The position numbers and the translations under genes were made by a program. Of a stretch of 64,000 nt of DNA, positions 8,461-16,145 are shown in pieces. Under the pieces are notes generated by a model. That model was not told the origin of the DNA and searched no databases. It saw nothing but the letters and a program-made list of their open reading frames with translations. This DNA comes from Gemmatimonadetes bacterium bin94 (GTDB taxonomy: Bacteria; Gemmatimonadota; Gemmatimonadetes; Longimicrobiales; Gaopeijiaceae), in contig MPNE01000013.1 in the NCBI GenBank assembly GCA_002238865.1, positions 1-64,000 on the forward strand, given 5' to 3'. The first letter of the stretch is position 1; the number at the start of each line of letters is the position of its first letter.

Positions 8461-8488
8461 AATGTACCGGCGCCGGCTTCCAGGACAA
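8461..8488 (-). promoter_or_regulatory. Candidate sigma-70-type promoter for pfkA
   Basis: On the minus strand, TTGTCC (8488-8483) and TACATT (8466-8461) are separated by 16 bp, about 40 bp before the pfkA start codon. Hexamer matches are moderate; no experimental support. Confidence 0.35.
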
Positions 8489-8603
8489 GTGGGCACGACG
8501 GCGCCGCCAACGCGAGTCCCGGCGGACTCATCCACGCCCTGCTAGATTGCATGTTCCCCGTCGCCGTTAAGCCCGCGACCGAACAACGCCGGAGGTCCGC
8601 CCA

Positions 8604-8903
8604 GTGCACGTCACCGAAAAAGCCGTCCGCAACGCCCTGAAGACCGTGAAGGACCCGGAGCTGAATCTGGACCTCGTGGTACTGGGTCTGGTATACGACA
8701 TCGAGGTCGAGGGTGCCAGCGCCAAGGCGACGATCTCGCTGACGACGCCGATGTGCCCCGCTGCCGCGCAGATCCTGGAAGAAGCGAAGGAAGCCGTCGC
8801 CAGCGTCGACGGGGTCGAGGACGCCGAGGTCGAACTCACCTTCGATCCGCCCTGGACGCCCGAGCGGATCAGCCCACTGATCCGGTCGGCGCTGGGGATC
8901 TAG
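8604..8903 (+). CDS. DUF59/MIP18-family iron-sulfur assembly protein (SufT/PaaD-like)
   Basis: Small cytoplasmic protein, 99 aa, that is essentially a single MIP18/DUF59 domain: ALKTVKDPELNLDLVVLGLVYDIEV near the N-terminus and TTPMCPAAAQILEEA with the single conserved Cys. Relatives take part in Fe-S cluster assembly (SufT) or in maturation of the phenylacetyl-CoA epoxidase (PaaD). The GTG start at 8604 has GGAGG 8 nt upstream. The next gene, a PaaA homologue, begins 19 bp after its stop. It lacks the C-terminal zinc ribbon of PaaD. A second DUF59 gene follows two genes later, so the operon carries two paralogues. It may serve the operon's oxygenase or general Fe-S assembly. Confidence 0.82.
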   Translation: MHVTEKAVRNALKTVKDPELNLDLVVLGLVYDIEVEGASAKATISLTTPMCPAAAQILEEAKEAVASVDGVEDAEVELTFDPPWTPERISPLIRSALGI

Positions 8904-8922
8904 CCCGTGGCAAGGGAGCACC

Positions 8923-9861
8923 ATGCCTGAATACACCGAAGACGAACTGAAAGCCAGAATCCGGGGCGGACACATCCTCGAATCCCCGGACGAAATGACG
9001 CCCGGCTACCGGAGGGCGATCATCGTCCAGCTGACCGTTCAGGCGGACACGGAGCTGATCAGTGCCCCCGCCTACTGGCTGGCGGCCCGGCATGCGCCGT
9101 CGACCAATACACAGGTCAGCGCGCACGCGATCATTCAGGACGAACTGGCCCACGCCAACATCGCGTACCGGCTCCTGGAGGACATGGGCGTCTCGAAGGA
9201 GCAACTCGTGTACGGGCGCGAACCCCACGAGTTCAAGCACCCCTACGGCTTCGACCAGCCCCTGGACAACTGGGCCGAGCTCGTCGTCGCCAACGGCTTC
9301 TTCGACCGGGCCGGGATCACGCTGCTGAGCGATGTGCACCGGAACACGTCCTACGGGCCGTTGAAGCGCGCGCTGATCAAGGTGGACATGGAAGAGACCT
9401 TCCACCTGCGCCACGGCGAGGTCTGGATGCGCCGGCTGGCCCGGGCGGGCGGCGCCGCGACGGAACTGCTCCAGCGCTGCGTCGACTGGATGTTCCCCAT
9501 GACGATCGAGTGGTTCGGCCTGCCCGATGGTCTCAAGCGGCACAGCGGTCAGCTCGACTACCAGTTGAAGGGGCTGACCAACGACGAGCTGCGCCAGGTG
9601 TGGATGTCGTCCACCGTCCCGCTCTGCGAGAGCCTGGGCCTGTCCGTGCCGGCCCACTACGACGAAGGAAGGGAAGAATACGTGCTGGACTACCCCTTCC
9701 CCTGCCAGTACGACCCGGAGGCCAAGCACTGGTTATTCGACGATGGCGAAATCACCTGGGACGCGGTCTTCGAGCGCTGGAAGGGGCGCGGTCCGATGAA
9801 CGAGATCTACGTCGAGTCGGTGCGGAGGTCCCGGGGAACGGTGTCCGCGTGGCTGAACTGA
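8923..9861 (+). CDS. paaA: Phenylacetyl-CoA 1,2-epoxidase-like catalytic subunit PaaA
   Basis: Diiron oxygenase subunit of the PaaA family, 312 aa (usual length about 310). In known complexes PaaA uses O2 to epoxidise the ring of phenylacetyl-CoA. Diiron ligands appear in the family order: Glu44 (ADTELIS), Glu74-x-x-His77 (QDELAHANIAY), Asp128 (FFDRAGI) and Glu158-x-x-His161 (EETFHLRHGE). The C-terminus KGRGPMNE matches the end of the family. ATG start follows a GGAG-containing leader. It is embedded in an operon with DUF59, PaaB-like, PaaC-like and zinc-ribbon genes, but no PaaE reductase or other phenylacetate catabolic genes are present in the window. The true substrate may therefore be a different CoA thioester or aromatic compound. 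Confidence 0.85.
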   Translation: MPEYTEDELKARIRGGHILESPDEMTPGYRRAIIVQLTVQADTELISAPAYWLAARHAPSTNTQVSAHAIIQDELAHANIAYRLLEDMGVSKEQLVYGREPHEFKHPYGFDQPLDNWAELVVANGFFDRAGITLLSDVHRNTSYGPLKRALIKVDMEETFHLRHGEVWMRRLARAGGAATELLQRCVDWMFPMTIEWFGLPDGLKRHSGQLDYQLKGLTNDELRQVWMSSTVPLCESLGLSVPAHYDEGREEYVLDYPFPCQYDPEAKHWLFDDGEITWDAVFERWKGRGPMNEIYVESVRRSRGTVSAWLN

Positions 9862-10316
9862 CCCACCGTGCCGTCACGCGGCCGGGCGGCGCCGGTCGCC
9901 AGGGTCGACGCTCGCTGAAGACGCTTCTGGCCGAGCAGCCCGCACCGCGGATCCACGCTTCGGGCGGGCGCGACCGCTGGTCCGCGCCGTTGACGGAGGC
10001 GCCGGCGGACAAGAAGGCCGCACTCTGCGCCGCGCTCGGCGAGGTCCTCGACCCCGAGCTGCCGATCTCCGTGACGGAACTCGGGCTGGTCTACGGCGTG
10101 GCCTTTCGGGAAGGGACCGCCCGCGTCGACCTGACCTTCACCGCCACCGCGTGTCCATGCATGGACTTCATCAAGCAGGACGTGCACGACCGGATCGCGC
10201 TGGAACCCTGGGTGGACGCCGTCGAGATCACCGAGGTGTGGGATCCGCCCTGGACCACCGCGCGGATCACGGAAGAGGGGCGCAGGAAACTCGGCAGCTT
10301 CGGAGTCGGCGCATGA
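9849..10316 (+). CDS. PaaD-like protein, N-terminal DUF59 half only
   Basis: A 155-aa protein with a DUF59/MIP18 domain in its C-terminal two thirds (CAALGEVLDPELPISVTELGLVYGV; TFTATACPCMDFI; VWDPPWTTARIT). In standard PaaD, required to mature the phenylacetyl-CoA epoxidase, this domain is followed by a zinc ribbon; here the protein ends with LGSFGVGA just where the ribbon should begin. The missing ribbon is encoded as a separate small gene at 11376. The GTG at 9849 overlaps the end of paaA by 13 bp and is chosen as the furthest start that avoids a long overlap; no strong ribosome binding site is seen. The first 45 residues are Arg-rich and not conserved-looking. The next gene overlaps by 4 bp (ATGA). 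Confidence 0.8.
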   Translation: MAELTHRAVTRPGGAGRQGRRSLKTLLAEQPAPRIHASGGRDRWSAPLTEAPADKKAALCAALGEVLDPELPISVTELGLVYGVAFREGTARVDLTFTATACPCMDFIKQDVHDRIALEPWVDAVEITEVWDPPWTTARITEEGRRKLGSFGVGA

Positions 10317-10552
10317 CGTGGGGACTCGGCGAGGGTGTATACGAGGTCTTCGCGCGCAAGAACCGTGGCGAGCCCCTCCGCCACATCGGCTACATCGACG
10401 CACCGGGTGACGAGTTGGCGCGCGTGTACGCGTGGAAGACCTATGACGAGGAGAACTGGTTCGAGATGTGCGTGGTGCCGCGCCGTGCCGTGATTCCGGT
10501 CAACCGGCTCGAAGGGCCGTGGGCACGAAACCTGCCGGAGGGAACGGAATGA
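10313..10552 (+). CDS. paaB: PaaB-like structural subunit
   Basis: Small subunit of 79 aa (the family is about 95 aa). Visible family pattern: YEVFARKNRGEPLRHIGYI followed by ARVYAWKTYDEENWFEMCVVPRRAVIPV, the conserved core of PaaB. In characterised complexes PaaB bridges PaaA-PaaC heterodimers. ATG at 10313 overlaps the preceding stop (ATGA), and its own stop overlaps the next ATG (10549), so the genes are translated as a coupled unit. The shorter length comes from a short C-terminus. Assignment rests on family pattern plus position between PaaD-like and PaaC-like genes. Confidence 0.8.
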   Translation: MTWGLGEGVYEVFARKNRGEPLRHIGYIDAPGDELARVYAWKTYDEENWFEMCVVPRRAVIPVNRLEGPWARNLPEGTE

Positions 10553-11370
10553 CCGGCGGCGGGCGCCCCGGGTCCCCGTCCGGCGACGGCGACCCGGGAG
10601 CGAGCCGGGAGGCCACTTCTCCCGGCCCCCTTTCGCGGCACATCCTCAGCCTGGCCGACACGAAACGGCTTCTCGGCATCCGTTACAGCGACTGGCTGCT
10701 GGGAAGCCCTTCCATCGAGACGGGGATCGCGGCTTCCTCGATGGCGCAGGACGAATGGGGCCACGCCCGCCTCCTCTACGCCATGCTCAAGCGCCTCGGC
10801 TTCGATCCCTTCGAGGTCGAGCACACGCGTCCCGCCGACCGGTACTATTCGGCCTCCGCACTGGACCACCCCTTCGGCGACTGGGCCGATTTCATCGCGG
10901 CCGTGGTGGTCGTCGATGGTGCCCTGTCGGTCGCCCTGGAGAGTTTCTCCGGGGGCAACTTCACCTTGGCGCGGTCACGCGTGCCCAAGATGCTTGCCGA
11001 GGAGGAGTACCACCGCCAATTCGGCACGGCCTGGTTCGCGCGGCTCGCCTCGGCGGGGGGAGAGGGCGCGGCGCGCCTGAACGTGGCGGCGCGGGCCGTT
11101 CTGCCGTCCACGCTCGCGTGGCTCCTGCCCGGCGACGACGTCTACGACGAGCTGGTCGCCGATGGACGCGTTCTGCCCGGCGAGCAGGTGCGGGAGCGGA
11201 TCCGGATCCGCCTGGGGGACACCCTGGGCGCGGCAGGCATCGCCCTGGACGAGATCGAGCCGGACCGCGCCGGATGGGATCCGGAGCGGCGGCGCGGCCC
11301 GGGCGCACCCGGCGAAGAGGCCGTGGAGCGTGCGCGGGGCGACCGCAACCGCGACCTGTTCGTCGAGTAG
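10549..11370 (+). CDS. paaC: PaaC-like subunit with an intact diiron ligand set
   Basis: Ferritin-like subunit of 273 aa (family about 250), with a Gly/Pro/Asp-rich extension of about 25 residues. The core starts near LSRHILSLADTKRLLGIRYSDWL. In the Escherichia coli type, PaaC is a non-catalytic scaffold for PaaA. Here the positions of a diiron site are all present: Glu57 (SIETG), Glu69-x-x-His72 (QDEWGHARLLY), Glu131 (VALESFSG) and Glu152-x-x-His155 (AEEEYHRQF). The protein could therefore bind iron itself; this is inference from motifs. Coupled by ATGA to paaB. A small zinc-ribbon gene starts 5 bp after its stop. Confidence 0.8.
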   Translation: MTGGGRPGSPSGDGDPGASREATSPGPLSRHILSLADTKRLLGIRYSDWLLGSPSIETGIAASSMAQDEWGHARLLYAMLKRLGFDPFEVEHTRPADRYYSASALDHPFGDWADFIAAVVVVDGALSVALESFSGGNFTLARSRVPKMLAEEEYHRQFGTAWFARLASAGGEGAARLNVAARAVLPSTLAWLLPGDDVYDELVADGRVLPGEQVRERIRIRLGDTLGAAGIALDEIEPDRAGWDPERRRGPGAPGEEAVERARGDRNRDLFVE

Positions 11371-11375
11371 CGGGC

Positions 11376-11603
11376 ATGGGCAAAGACCGCGCGCCCGCCC
11401 CGTGCCCGTTCTGCGGCGGCACGCGAACCGAGGTAATGTCTCTGTTCGGGAGCCACGCCTCGCTCACCACCTGCTGGTGCGCGGATTGCCGCAGCCCGTT
11501 CGAGGTCCTGCGCTGGAAGGACGAGGCGAAATCCGGGTGCGGCGACGACCCTGCGGGAGGGCCCCGCCCGGGTCACTCTTCCACAAACTCCAGCGCGGTG
11601 TAG
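11376..11603 (+). CDS. Stand-alone zinc-ribbon protein matching the C-terminal half of PaaD
   Basis: A 75-aa protein with two cysteine pairs, CPFC (residues 10-13) and CWCADC (about 34-39), and the sequence SLFGSHASLTT between them, ending RSPFEVLRWK. This is the pattern of the PaaD C-terminal ribbon (FGST and EPFDYFK in the standard protein). Together with the DUF59 gene at 9849 it would reconstitute PaaD from two polypeptides. ATG at 11376, five bases after the paaC stop. The last 25 residues are low-complexity and its end overlaps the convergent gene by 31 bp, so the true end of the functional domain is before that. Confidence 0.78.
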   Translation: MGKDRAPAPCPFCGGTRTEVMSLFGSHASLTTCWCADCRSPFEVLRWKDEAKSGCGDDPAGGPRPGHSSTNSSAV

Positions 11604-12130
11604 AAGTCGCTCAGCGGCGCCATCACGCTGACGGCCAGGCTGGCGACGCGAAGCGCGTAGTCGTCGCGCGTTGACGGCCGGCCCGTCATGGCGGCAAGCA
11701 CCGCAGAGCCCACGGCGACATCCGATTCCCGGGCGGCTTGTGCGTACCGGGCGTAACGCGCCCGAACCCGCTCTTCAAAGATGGGGAGCTCGCCCGGATT
11801 GACGCCGTTGGCGACCATATCCTGGTAGACGGCCCGGTGGAGAACGTCGAGGGTCGTGAGGCCGGCACCGGCCCTTTGCTCCAGAGATGCCTGCTGAATG
11901 CCCCTGGTGTGCGCCCACAGAAGGAAGATCAGCGCTTCCTCCGAGGCTCGCGCGTTGGGACTTCCGTCCTCGTTCAGCACGCCGACCCGCTCCAGCAGTT
12001 TCAGGCCGTCCTCGTCGGTGAGCATGTCGCCGAAGCTCTCCCACACGAGATGCGCCAACTGTTCTCCCAGCGCTGTCGGCGTCATGGACCTGGGGGGTCG
12101 GAACGAAGTATCCCGAATTGCGATGACCAT
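11573..12130 (-). CDS. Hypothetical protein, helical
   Basis: A 185-aa protein with no motif I recognise. It is strongly helical and acidic (LLERVGVLNEDG, RASEEALIFLLWAHTRGIQQ, AGLTTLDVLHRAVYQDMVANG), with no signal peptide, no membrane segment and no Cys clusters. The ATG at 12130 gives the full length; an internal ATG at 12085 (MTPTALGEQLAHLVWE) would remove 15 poorly structured residues and may be the real start. Neither has a strong ribosome binding site. Its 3 prime end overlaps the zinc-ribbon gene on the other strand by 31 bp. It diverges from the lipoprotein-like gene at 12245. Confidence 0.55.
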   Translation of the reverse strand: MVIAIRDTSFRPPRSMTPTALGEQLAHLVWESFGDMLTDEDGLKLLERVGVLNEDGSPNARASEEALIFLLWAHTRGIQQASLEQRAGAGLTTLDVLHRAVYQDMVANGVNPGELPIFEERVRARYARYAQAARESDVAVGSAVLAAMTGRPSTRDDYALRVASLAVSVMAPLSDFYTALEFVEE

Positions 12131-12244
12131 CCCCTAACACCGTTGTTCCTGGGGGCAGTTGTCAAGGGGTAGAAGGGAACATGGACCCGCCGACCGGGGT
12201 TGAGTACGTTGTCCGTACGCTCGATTCAGATCCCTCGTAGAAGC

Positions 12245-12973
12245 ATGGTCGAAATGCCGATGTTCGTATCCCGGGACCGTCATTGTGCGGGACACCCCGC
12301 ATCTGCTCCGTTGGCCGCCCTCCTCGCGGTCACAGCCTTTCTCACCTATGCCTGCGCATCGGCCGCGGTCGAACTCCCGGAGCCGCGCCGACTCGTCATC
12401 CTGTCCGGCGAGCGACTTGCCCCGGACAAGGAACGGATGGAAGAGGTGGACGCCTGGCTCCGGGAACAGATGGACAGCATCGAGTTGGACCCATCCTTCA
12501 TGATCTACACGAATGCGCAAGAGGGACCGGTCTACCCCTGGGAGCGCCTGGAGCTGAACCGGCAGGGCGACACGGCCCACATCAGCGCCCAGGCCGTCCC
12601 TGGTGTCTTTGGGCCGTTCACGCTCTACGCACACTTTCATCTCATGAAGGCCCAGAACAGGCTGGATGAATGGCTGCCGGAGGCGGTCGGGGGCACCGAT
12701 TTTGAAATCGAGAAGGCGATTCTTTCGCGCGTGGCCGACTCCTGGCTCTACCAGCGGTCCATCTTCGACGCCTCGCCCTACGGGATCCTCGACGAGCTGA
12801 CCTTCGCAAATGAGAACGGCTTCCTGGACGAGTTCATACTCATCGCCCGGCCCGACGCCTTCGTGGAGGCCCGCCGGGAATGGCTGGCCGAAAACCCCGA
12901 AGGCCGCGACGCCTACCTGGCGTGGTTCCGGAACGCCTTCGAGCGTGATCCGCCGGGACTCCGGGGAGGATAG
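12245..12973 (+). CDS. Hypothetical exported, possibly lipoprotein
   Basis: A 242-aa protein of unknown family. Residues about 18-38 form a hydrophobic leader (APLAALLAVTAFLTYACAS) ending in a lipobox-like LTYAC, so it may be a lipoprotein anchored in the envelope. The rest is hydrophilic with many aromatic residues (YTNAQEGPVYPWERLEL, FGPFTLYAHFHLM, YGILDELTFANENGFLDEFIL) and no recognisable catalytic motif. Several in-frame starts exist (TTG 12200, ATG 12245, 12254 and 12260); 12245 is chosen as the first ATG. There is no obvious partner; the flanking genes diverge or converge. Confidence 0.55.
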   Translation: MVEMPMFVSRDRHCAGHPASAPLAALLAVTAFLTYACASAAVELPEPRRLVILSGERLAPDKERMEEVDAWLREQMDSIELDPSFMIYTNAQEGPVYPWERLELNRQGDTAHISAQAVPGVFGPFTLYAHFHLMKAQNRLDEWLPEAVGGTDFEIEKAILSRVADSWLYQRSIFDASPYGILDELTFANENGFLDEFILIARPDAFVEARREWLAENPEGRDAYLAWFRNAFERDPPGLRGG

Positions 12974-13002
12974 TCGGCCCGCCGACGACACCGCGCGGAC
13001 GG

Positions 13003-13368
13003 CTACGCCGGACCGGCCACCACCCACCCCGTCCGGACCTGGCTCGCGGCCGCCGTCCGGATGTGGATGTCCACGCGCCCCGTACGCGCCAGCCGGCTGT
13101 CGGTGGGCCGGCCCCCGAACAGCGCGAAGCCGTCCACCTTGAGGCGCACTTCCCGACCGTCAGGTGACGACGCGACCAGGGTGCCACCCTTCAGTTCCCT
13201 GGACTTCAGCGCCTCGCCCTGGCCGAGCCGCACCCGCAGGATGCGGCCTCCATGGGGGTGATCGTAGGCGTCGATCACGCGGTACACTGCCTTGGGCGGC
13301 GCTGAAGTGGTCACAGTCTTGCTCGTCTCGGGTTGAAACCTTGGTGAAACCGGCCCCCCGGGATCCAC
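13003..13368 (-). CDS. Hypothetical protein
   Basis: A 121-aa protein with a beta-rich, basic sequence (YRVIDAYDHPHGGRILRVRLG, ALKSRELKGGTLVA, REVRLKVDGFALFGG, RVDIHIRTA). No family recognised, no leader and no membrane segment. The start shown is a GTG at 13368; a second GTG at 13314 would give a 103-aa protein beginning near TTSAPPKAVYRV and is equally possible, as neither has a clear ribosome binding site. It diverges from the decarboxylase gene and converges with the gene at 12245. Confidence 0.5.
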   Translation of the reverse strand: MDPGGPVSPRFQPETSKTVTTSAPPKAVYRVIDAYDHPHGGRILRVRLGQGEALKSRELKGGTLVASSPDGREVRLKVDGFALFGGRPTDSRLARTGRVDIHIRTAAASQVRTGWVVAGPA

Positions 13369-13458
13369 ACGGCTGATCGGAGAGGGTTGACCGGAGTCCT
13401 AATCTGGACAGACTCCGTAGGGTTGAGCAACCACTCGCAGCCCGTGACGTCAAAACGC

Positions 13459-14904
13459 ATGAAAGACGAAGCGACCGAATCGGGCCCGTTGGGCCGGCGC
13501 CTCCTGGAAGATGCGGAGGAGATGCGGCGTTCCGGATACCTGGTGGTCGACGCCATCGTGGACCGATGGAGCCGCCTTGACGACGGGCCGGCATGGCAGG
13601 GCGCAACCCGCGACGCAACCGGGCCCCTGCTGCACGGACCTCCGCCGGAGGAAGGGCGTGATCTGGACGGACTCCTGGAGCAGGTCCTCCAGGATGTAAT
13701 GCCCCTGGCGGCCCGGATCGACCATCCACGCTTCCTCGCATTCATCCCGTCCAGCCCCTCCTGGGCATCCGTGCTGGCCAGCTTTCTGATCAGCGGATAC
13801 AACGTTTTTCAGGGCACCTGGCTGGAGTCCGCGGGGCCTTCCCAGATCGAGCTCACCGTCACGGACTGGTTCCGTGACTGGGTGGGCTACCCGAAGGGTG
13901 GTGGCGGGCTGTTCACGAGTGGCGCTTCCGTAGCCAACCTGGTGGCCATCGTCGCCGCCCGGGAGGTGGCGGGGAACCCCGGCCGGGCCACGCTCTACCT
14001 GTCCGAGCAGGCCCACGCCTCCGTCCAGCGCGCTGCCGGGATTGCCGGGATCGCGCCGGAACTGATCCGGGTGGTGGCCGCGGACGAGGAGCACCGGATG
14101 ATCCCCTCCCGGCTGCACCAGGCCATCCGGCGCGACCGGGCGGAGGGGCTGCGGCCCTTCTGCCTGACCGCAACCGCGGGCACCACGAACACGGGCGCCA
14201 TCGATCCCCTGAACGAACTCGCCGCCATCGCCCGGGAGGAGGGTCTCTGGTACCACATCGACGCCGCATACGGAGGTTTTGCGGTCCTGGATCCGCGTAC
14301 CCGACCGCTGCTGAAGGGGCTGGAGCTGTCCGACAGCATCACTCTCGATCCGCACAAGTGGCTCTTTCAGCCGTACGAAACGGGCTGTCTCATTGCCCGC
14401 GACGCGACCAGGCTGGAGTCGGCCTTCAGGATCATGCCCGAGTATCTCCAGGACGCCGCATGGGGCCCGGAACACGTGAACTTCTGCGATCGCGGGCCAC
14501 AGCTCACGCGAGTGTTTCGTGCCCTGCGCGTGTGGCTGGCCGTGCACCGCTACGGGCTCGCGGCACACCGAGACGCAATCGCCCACGGCATCGCGTTGGC
14601 GGAGCAGGTCGCGGCCAGGATCCGGCGCGAAGGAGAGCTGGAGCTGCTGGCGCCGCAGAGCCTCGGCATGGTGTGCTTCCGCTACCGGGGGCGCCCGGGC
14701 GCGCTCCGCGATGATCGACTTGATGACGTCAACGCACATATTCAGAGCACGATCGTGCAGTCGGGCTTCGCCATGATCTCCTCCACACGCATGAAGGGAC
14801 GGTTTTCCCTGCGATTTTGCATCCTCAACGCCCGGACGACAGCAGGCGACGTGGGCCGCGTCCTGGACCGGATCCTCGAGCTGGGCCGGGAGTTTGCCGC
14901 ATGA
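13459..14904 (+). CDS. PLP-dependent group II amino-acid decarboxylase
   Basis: Cytoplasmic pyridoxal-phosphate enzyme of the aromatic-L-amino-acid/glutamate decarboxylase superfamily, 481 aa from the ATG at 13459. The frame is open further upstream (GTG 13444, TTG 13387) without a clear ribosome binding site. Motifs: HPRFLAFIPSSPS near residue 85, GLFTSGASVANLVA, the PLP-stacking region SEQAHASVQRAAGIAG, TAGTTNTGAID, HIDAAYGG (PLP aspartate) and SITLDPHKWLFQP with the Schiff-base Lys. The substrate cannot be read: tyrosine, tryptophan, phenylalanine, dopa and diaminobutyrate enzymes share these motifs. The CPBP gene overlaps its stop by 4 bp (ATGA), which suggests co-expression. Confidence 0.86.
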   Translation: MKDEATESGPLGRRLLEDAEEMRRSGYLVVDAIVDRWSRLDDGPAWQGATRDATGPLLHGPPPEEGRDLDGLLEQVLQDVMPLAARIDHPRFLAFIPSSPSWASVLASFLISGYNVFQGTWLESAGPSQIELTVTDWFRDWVGYPKGGGGLFTSGASVANLVAIVAAREVAGNPGRATLYLSEQAHASVQRAAGIAGIAPELIRVVAADEEHRMIPSRLHQAIRRDRAEGLRPFCLTATAGTTNTGAIDPLNELAAIAREEGLWYHIDAAYGGFAVLDPRTRPLLKGLELSDSITLDPHKWLFQPYETGCLIARDATRLESAFRIMPEYLQDAAWGPEHVNFCDRGPQLTRVFRALRVWLAVHRYGLAAHRDAIAHGIALAEQVAARIRREGELELLAPQSLGMVCFRYRGRPGALRDDRLDDVNAHIQSTIVQSGFAMISSTRMKGRFSLRFCILNARTTAGDVGRVLDRILELGREFAA

Positions 14905-15728
14905 CGGGAGCGGAGGGTCACGACGCCGGGTCCAAAGCCGGGACGCGGGGACGCCTGTACGGCGCCGGGGCCGGCGTCGCTTGTCTTCTCCTCGCCCTGG
15001 TGGCCACCGTCGGGGGGCTGGCCGGGCCCCTGGCGGCCCTCTTCGCCGCGGTCTGGCTCGTTCTCATTCCGGCTCTGACACTCGGCCAGACCGCCCCGCC
15101 GCCCGCCGAAATGCGCGCCCACCGGCTCGGCTTCTACGCGACGTCGATTCTGGTGCTGGCGGCCGCGGGGATGCTGGCACTTCTTCTCGCACCAGGACTC
15201 GCCGTCCAGCCCGGCCTCTGGCTCGACTGGCCACGACCGGCCGAGCGGCTGCTCATCCCCGCGACTCTCCTGACCGCAACCGGTGTGGCCATCGCCTACG
15301 CCTTCAAGTGGCTTGCCGTACGGCTGGAGTGGCATGAGACCGAGACGGTGCGCGCGCTGATGCCGGCCACACGCCGGGAGAAGGGGGTATTCGCGCTGCT
15401 TTCAGTGGCCGCCGGCACATCCGAGGAGCTCGTTTTCCGGGGTTTCCTGCCGGCCTTCCTGCTGCCCTGGACGGGCTCCTACCTGATCGCCGCCTTGCCC
15501 GTAGCGGTGGTTTTCGGCTTCCTTCATGCCTATCAGGGTCGTCATGGGGTCGTCAGGACGGCGACGGTGGGGGTGCTTCTGGCCCTGGGAGTCGCCTGGA
15601 CGGGGTCCATCTGGCCATCGATCTTCGCGCATGTGGCACTCGACCTGCTGTTTGGACTCGTGCTCAGCAAATCACTACTGGGAGAGCCGCGAGCCGGCTC
15701 GCCCGCGGAAGGAATCACGTGGACATAG
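14901..15728 (+). CDS. CPBP family intramembrane metalloprotease
   Basis: Multi-pass inner-membrane protein, 275 aa, with about seven or eight hydrophobic helices. The CAAX-protease/bacteriocin-processing (CPBP) motif is clear: SEELVFRGFLPA (the EExxxR motif, about residue 175), followed by FGFLHAYQG (second motif with His) and FAHVALDLLFG (third motif). In eukaryotes the family removes CAAX tripeptides; bacterial roles are mostly unknown. Coupled to the decarboxylase by ATGA and overlapping the next small gene by 10 bp. Confidence 0.85.
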   Translation: MTGAEGHDAGSKAGTRGRLYGAGAGVACLLLALVATVGGLAGPLAALFAAVWLVLIPALTLGQTAPPPAEMRAHRLGFYATSILVLAAAGMLALLLAPGLAVQPGLWLDWPRPAERLLIPATLLTATGVAIAYAFKWLAVRLEWHETETVRALMPATRREKGVFALLSVAAGTSEELVFRGFLPAFLLPWTGSYLIAALPVAVVFGFLHAYQGRHGVVRTATVGVLLALGVAWTGSIWPSIFAHVALDLLFGLVLSKSLLGEPRAGSPAEGITWT

Positions 15729-16135
15729 ATCTTGTACTCACCGCCGACGCGGCCACGATCGACGGATCGGGGAAGCTGAACCTGCTCGGCGTTTTCGACC
15801 AGATTTCGGTCGCACGATTCCCGGCGCGCCACGGCCGGCTTTCCCTGGTGCTGCGCTTCCTGGGCAGCGCCGGAGAAGCGGGAACGCACAAGTTGACCAT
15901 CCAGCTGTCGAGCCCCTCGGGCAAGGAGCTTGTTTCGCTTAGCGGGGAGCTGAAGGTGGCGCCCAGTGCCACGAGTCTGCAGACGGGCATCCGCGTCCCC
16001 CATGTGATCAACCTCGACGGGATCGTCTTTCAGGAAGCCGGCGTCCACACATTCCACGTCATGGTAGACGGGCGGCACCAGGCGACCCTGCCGCTCTCGA
16101 TCGTCAGCCGCAGCCTTGACCGGGCCATGGCATGA
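15719..16135 (+). CDS. DUF6941-like conserved protein
   Basis: A 138-aa soluble protein, predicted all-beta, starting with MDIDLVLTADAATIDGSGKL and LLGVFDQISVARFPARHGRL. This N-terminus plus the later HVINLDGIVFQEAGVHTFHV resembles the DUF6941 family, whose function is unknown. GTG start at 15719, inside the end of the CPBP gene, indicating coupling. The next gene (MOSC) begins 10 bp after its stop. The four genes from 13459 to 16991 are probably one transcript, but the proteins give no common pathway. Confidence 0.68.
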   Translation: MDIDLVLTADAATIDGSGKLNLLGVFDQISVARFPARHGRLSLVLRFLGSAGEAGTHKLTIQLSSPSGKELVSLSGELKVAPSATSLQTGIRVPHVINLDGIVFQEAGVHTFHVMVDGRHQATLPLSIVSRSLDRAMA

Positions 16136-16145
16136 GGGAAGCCAC

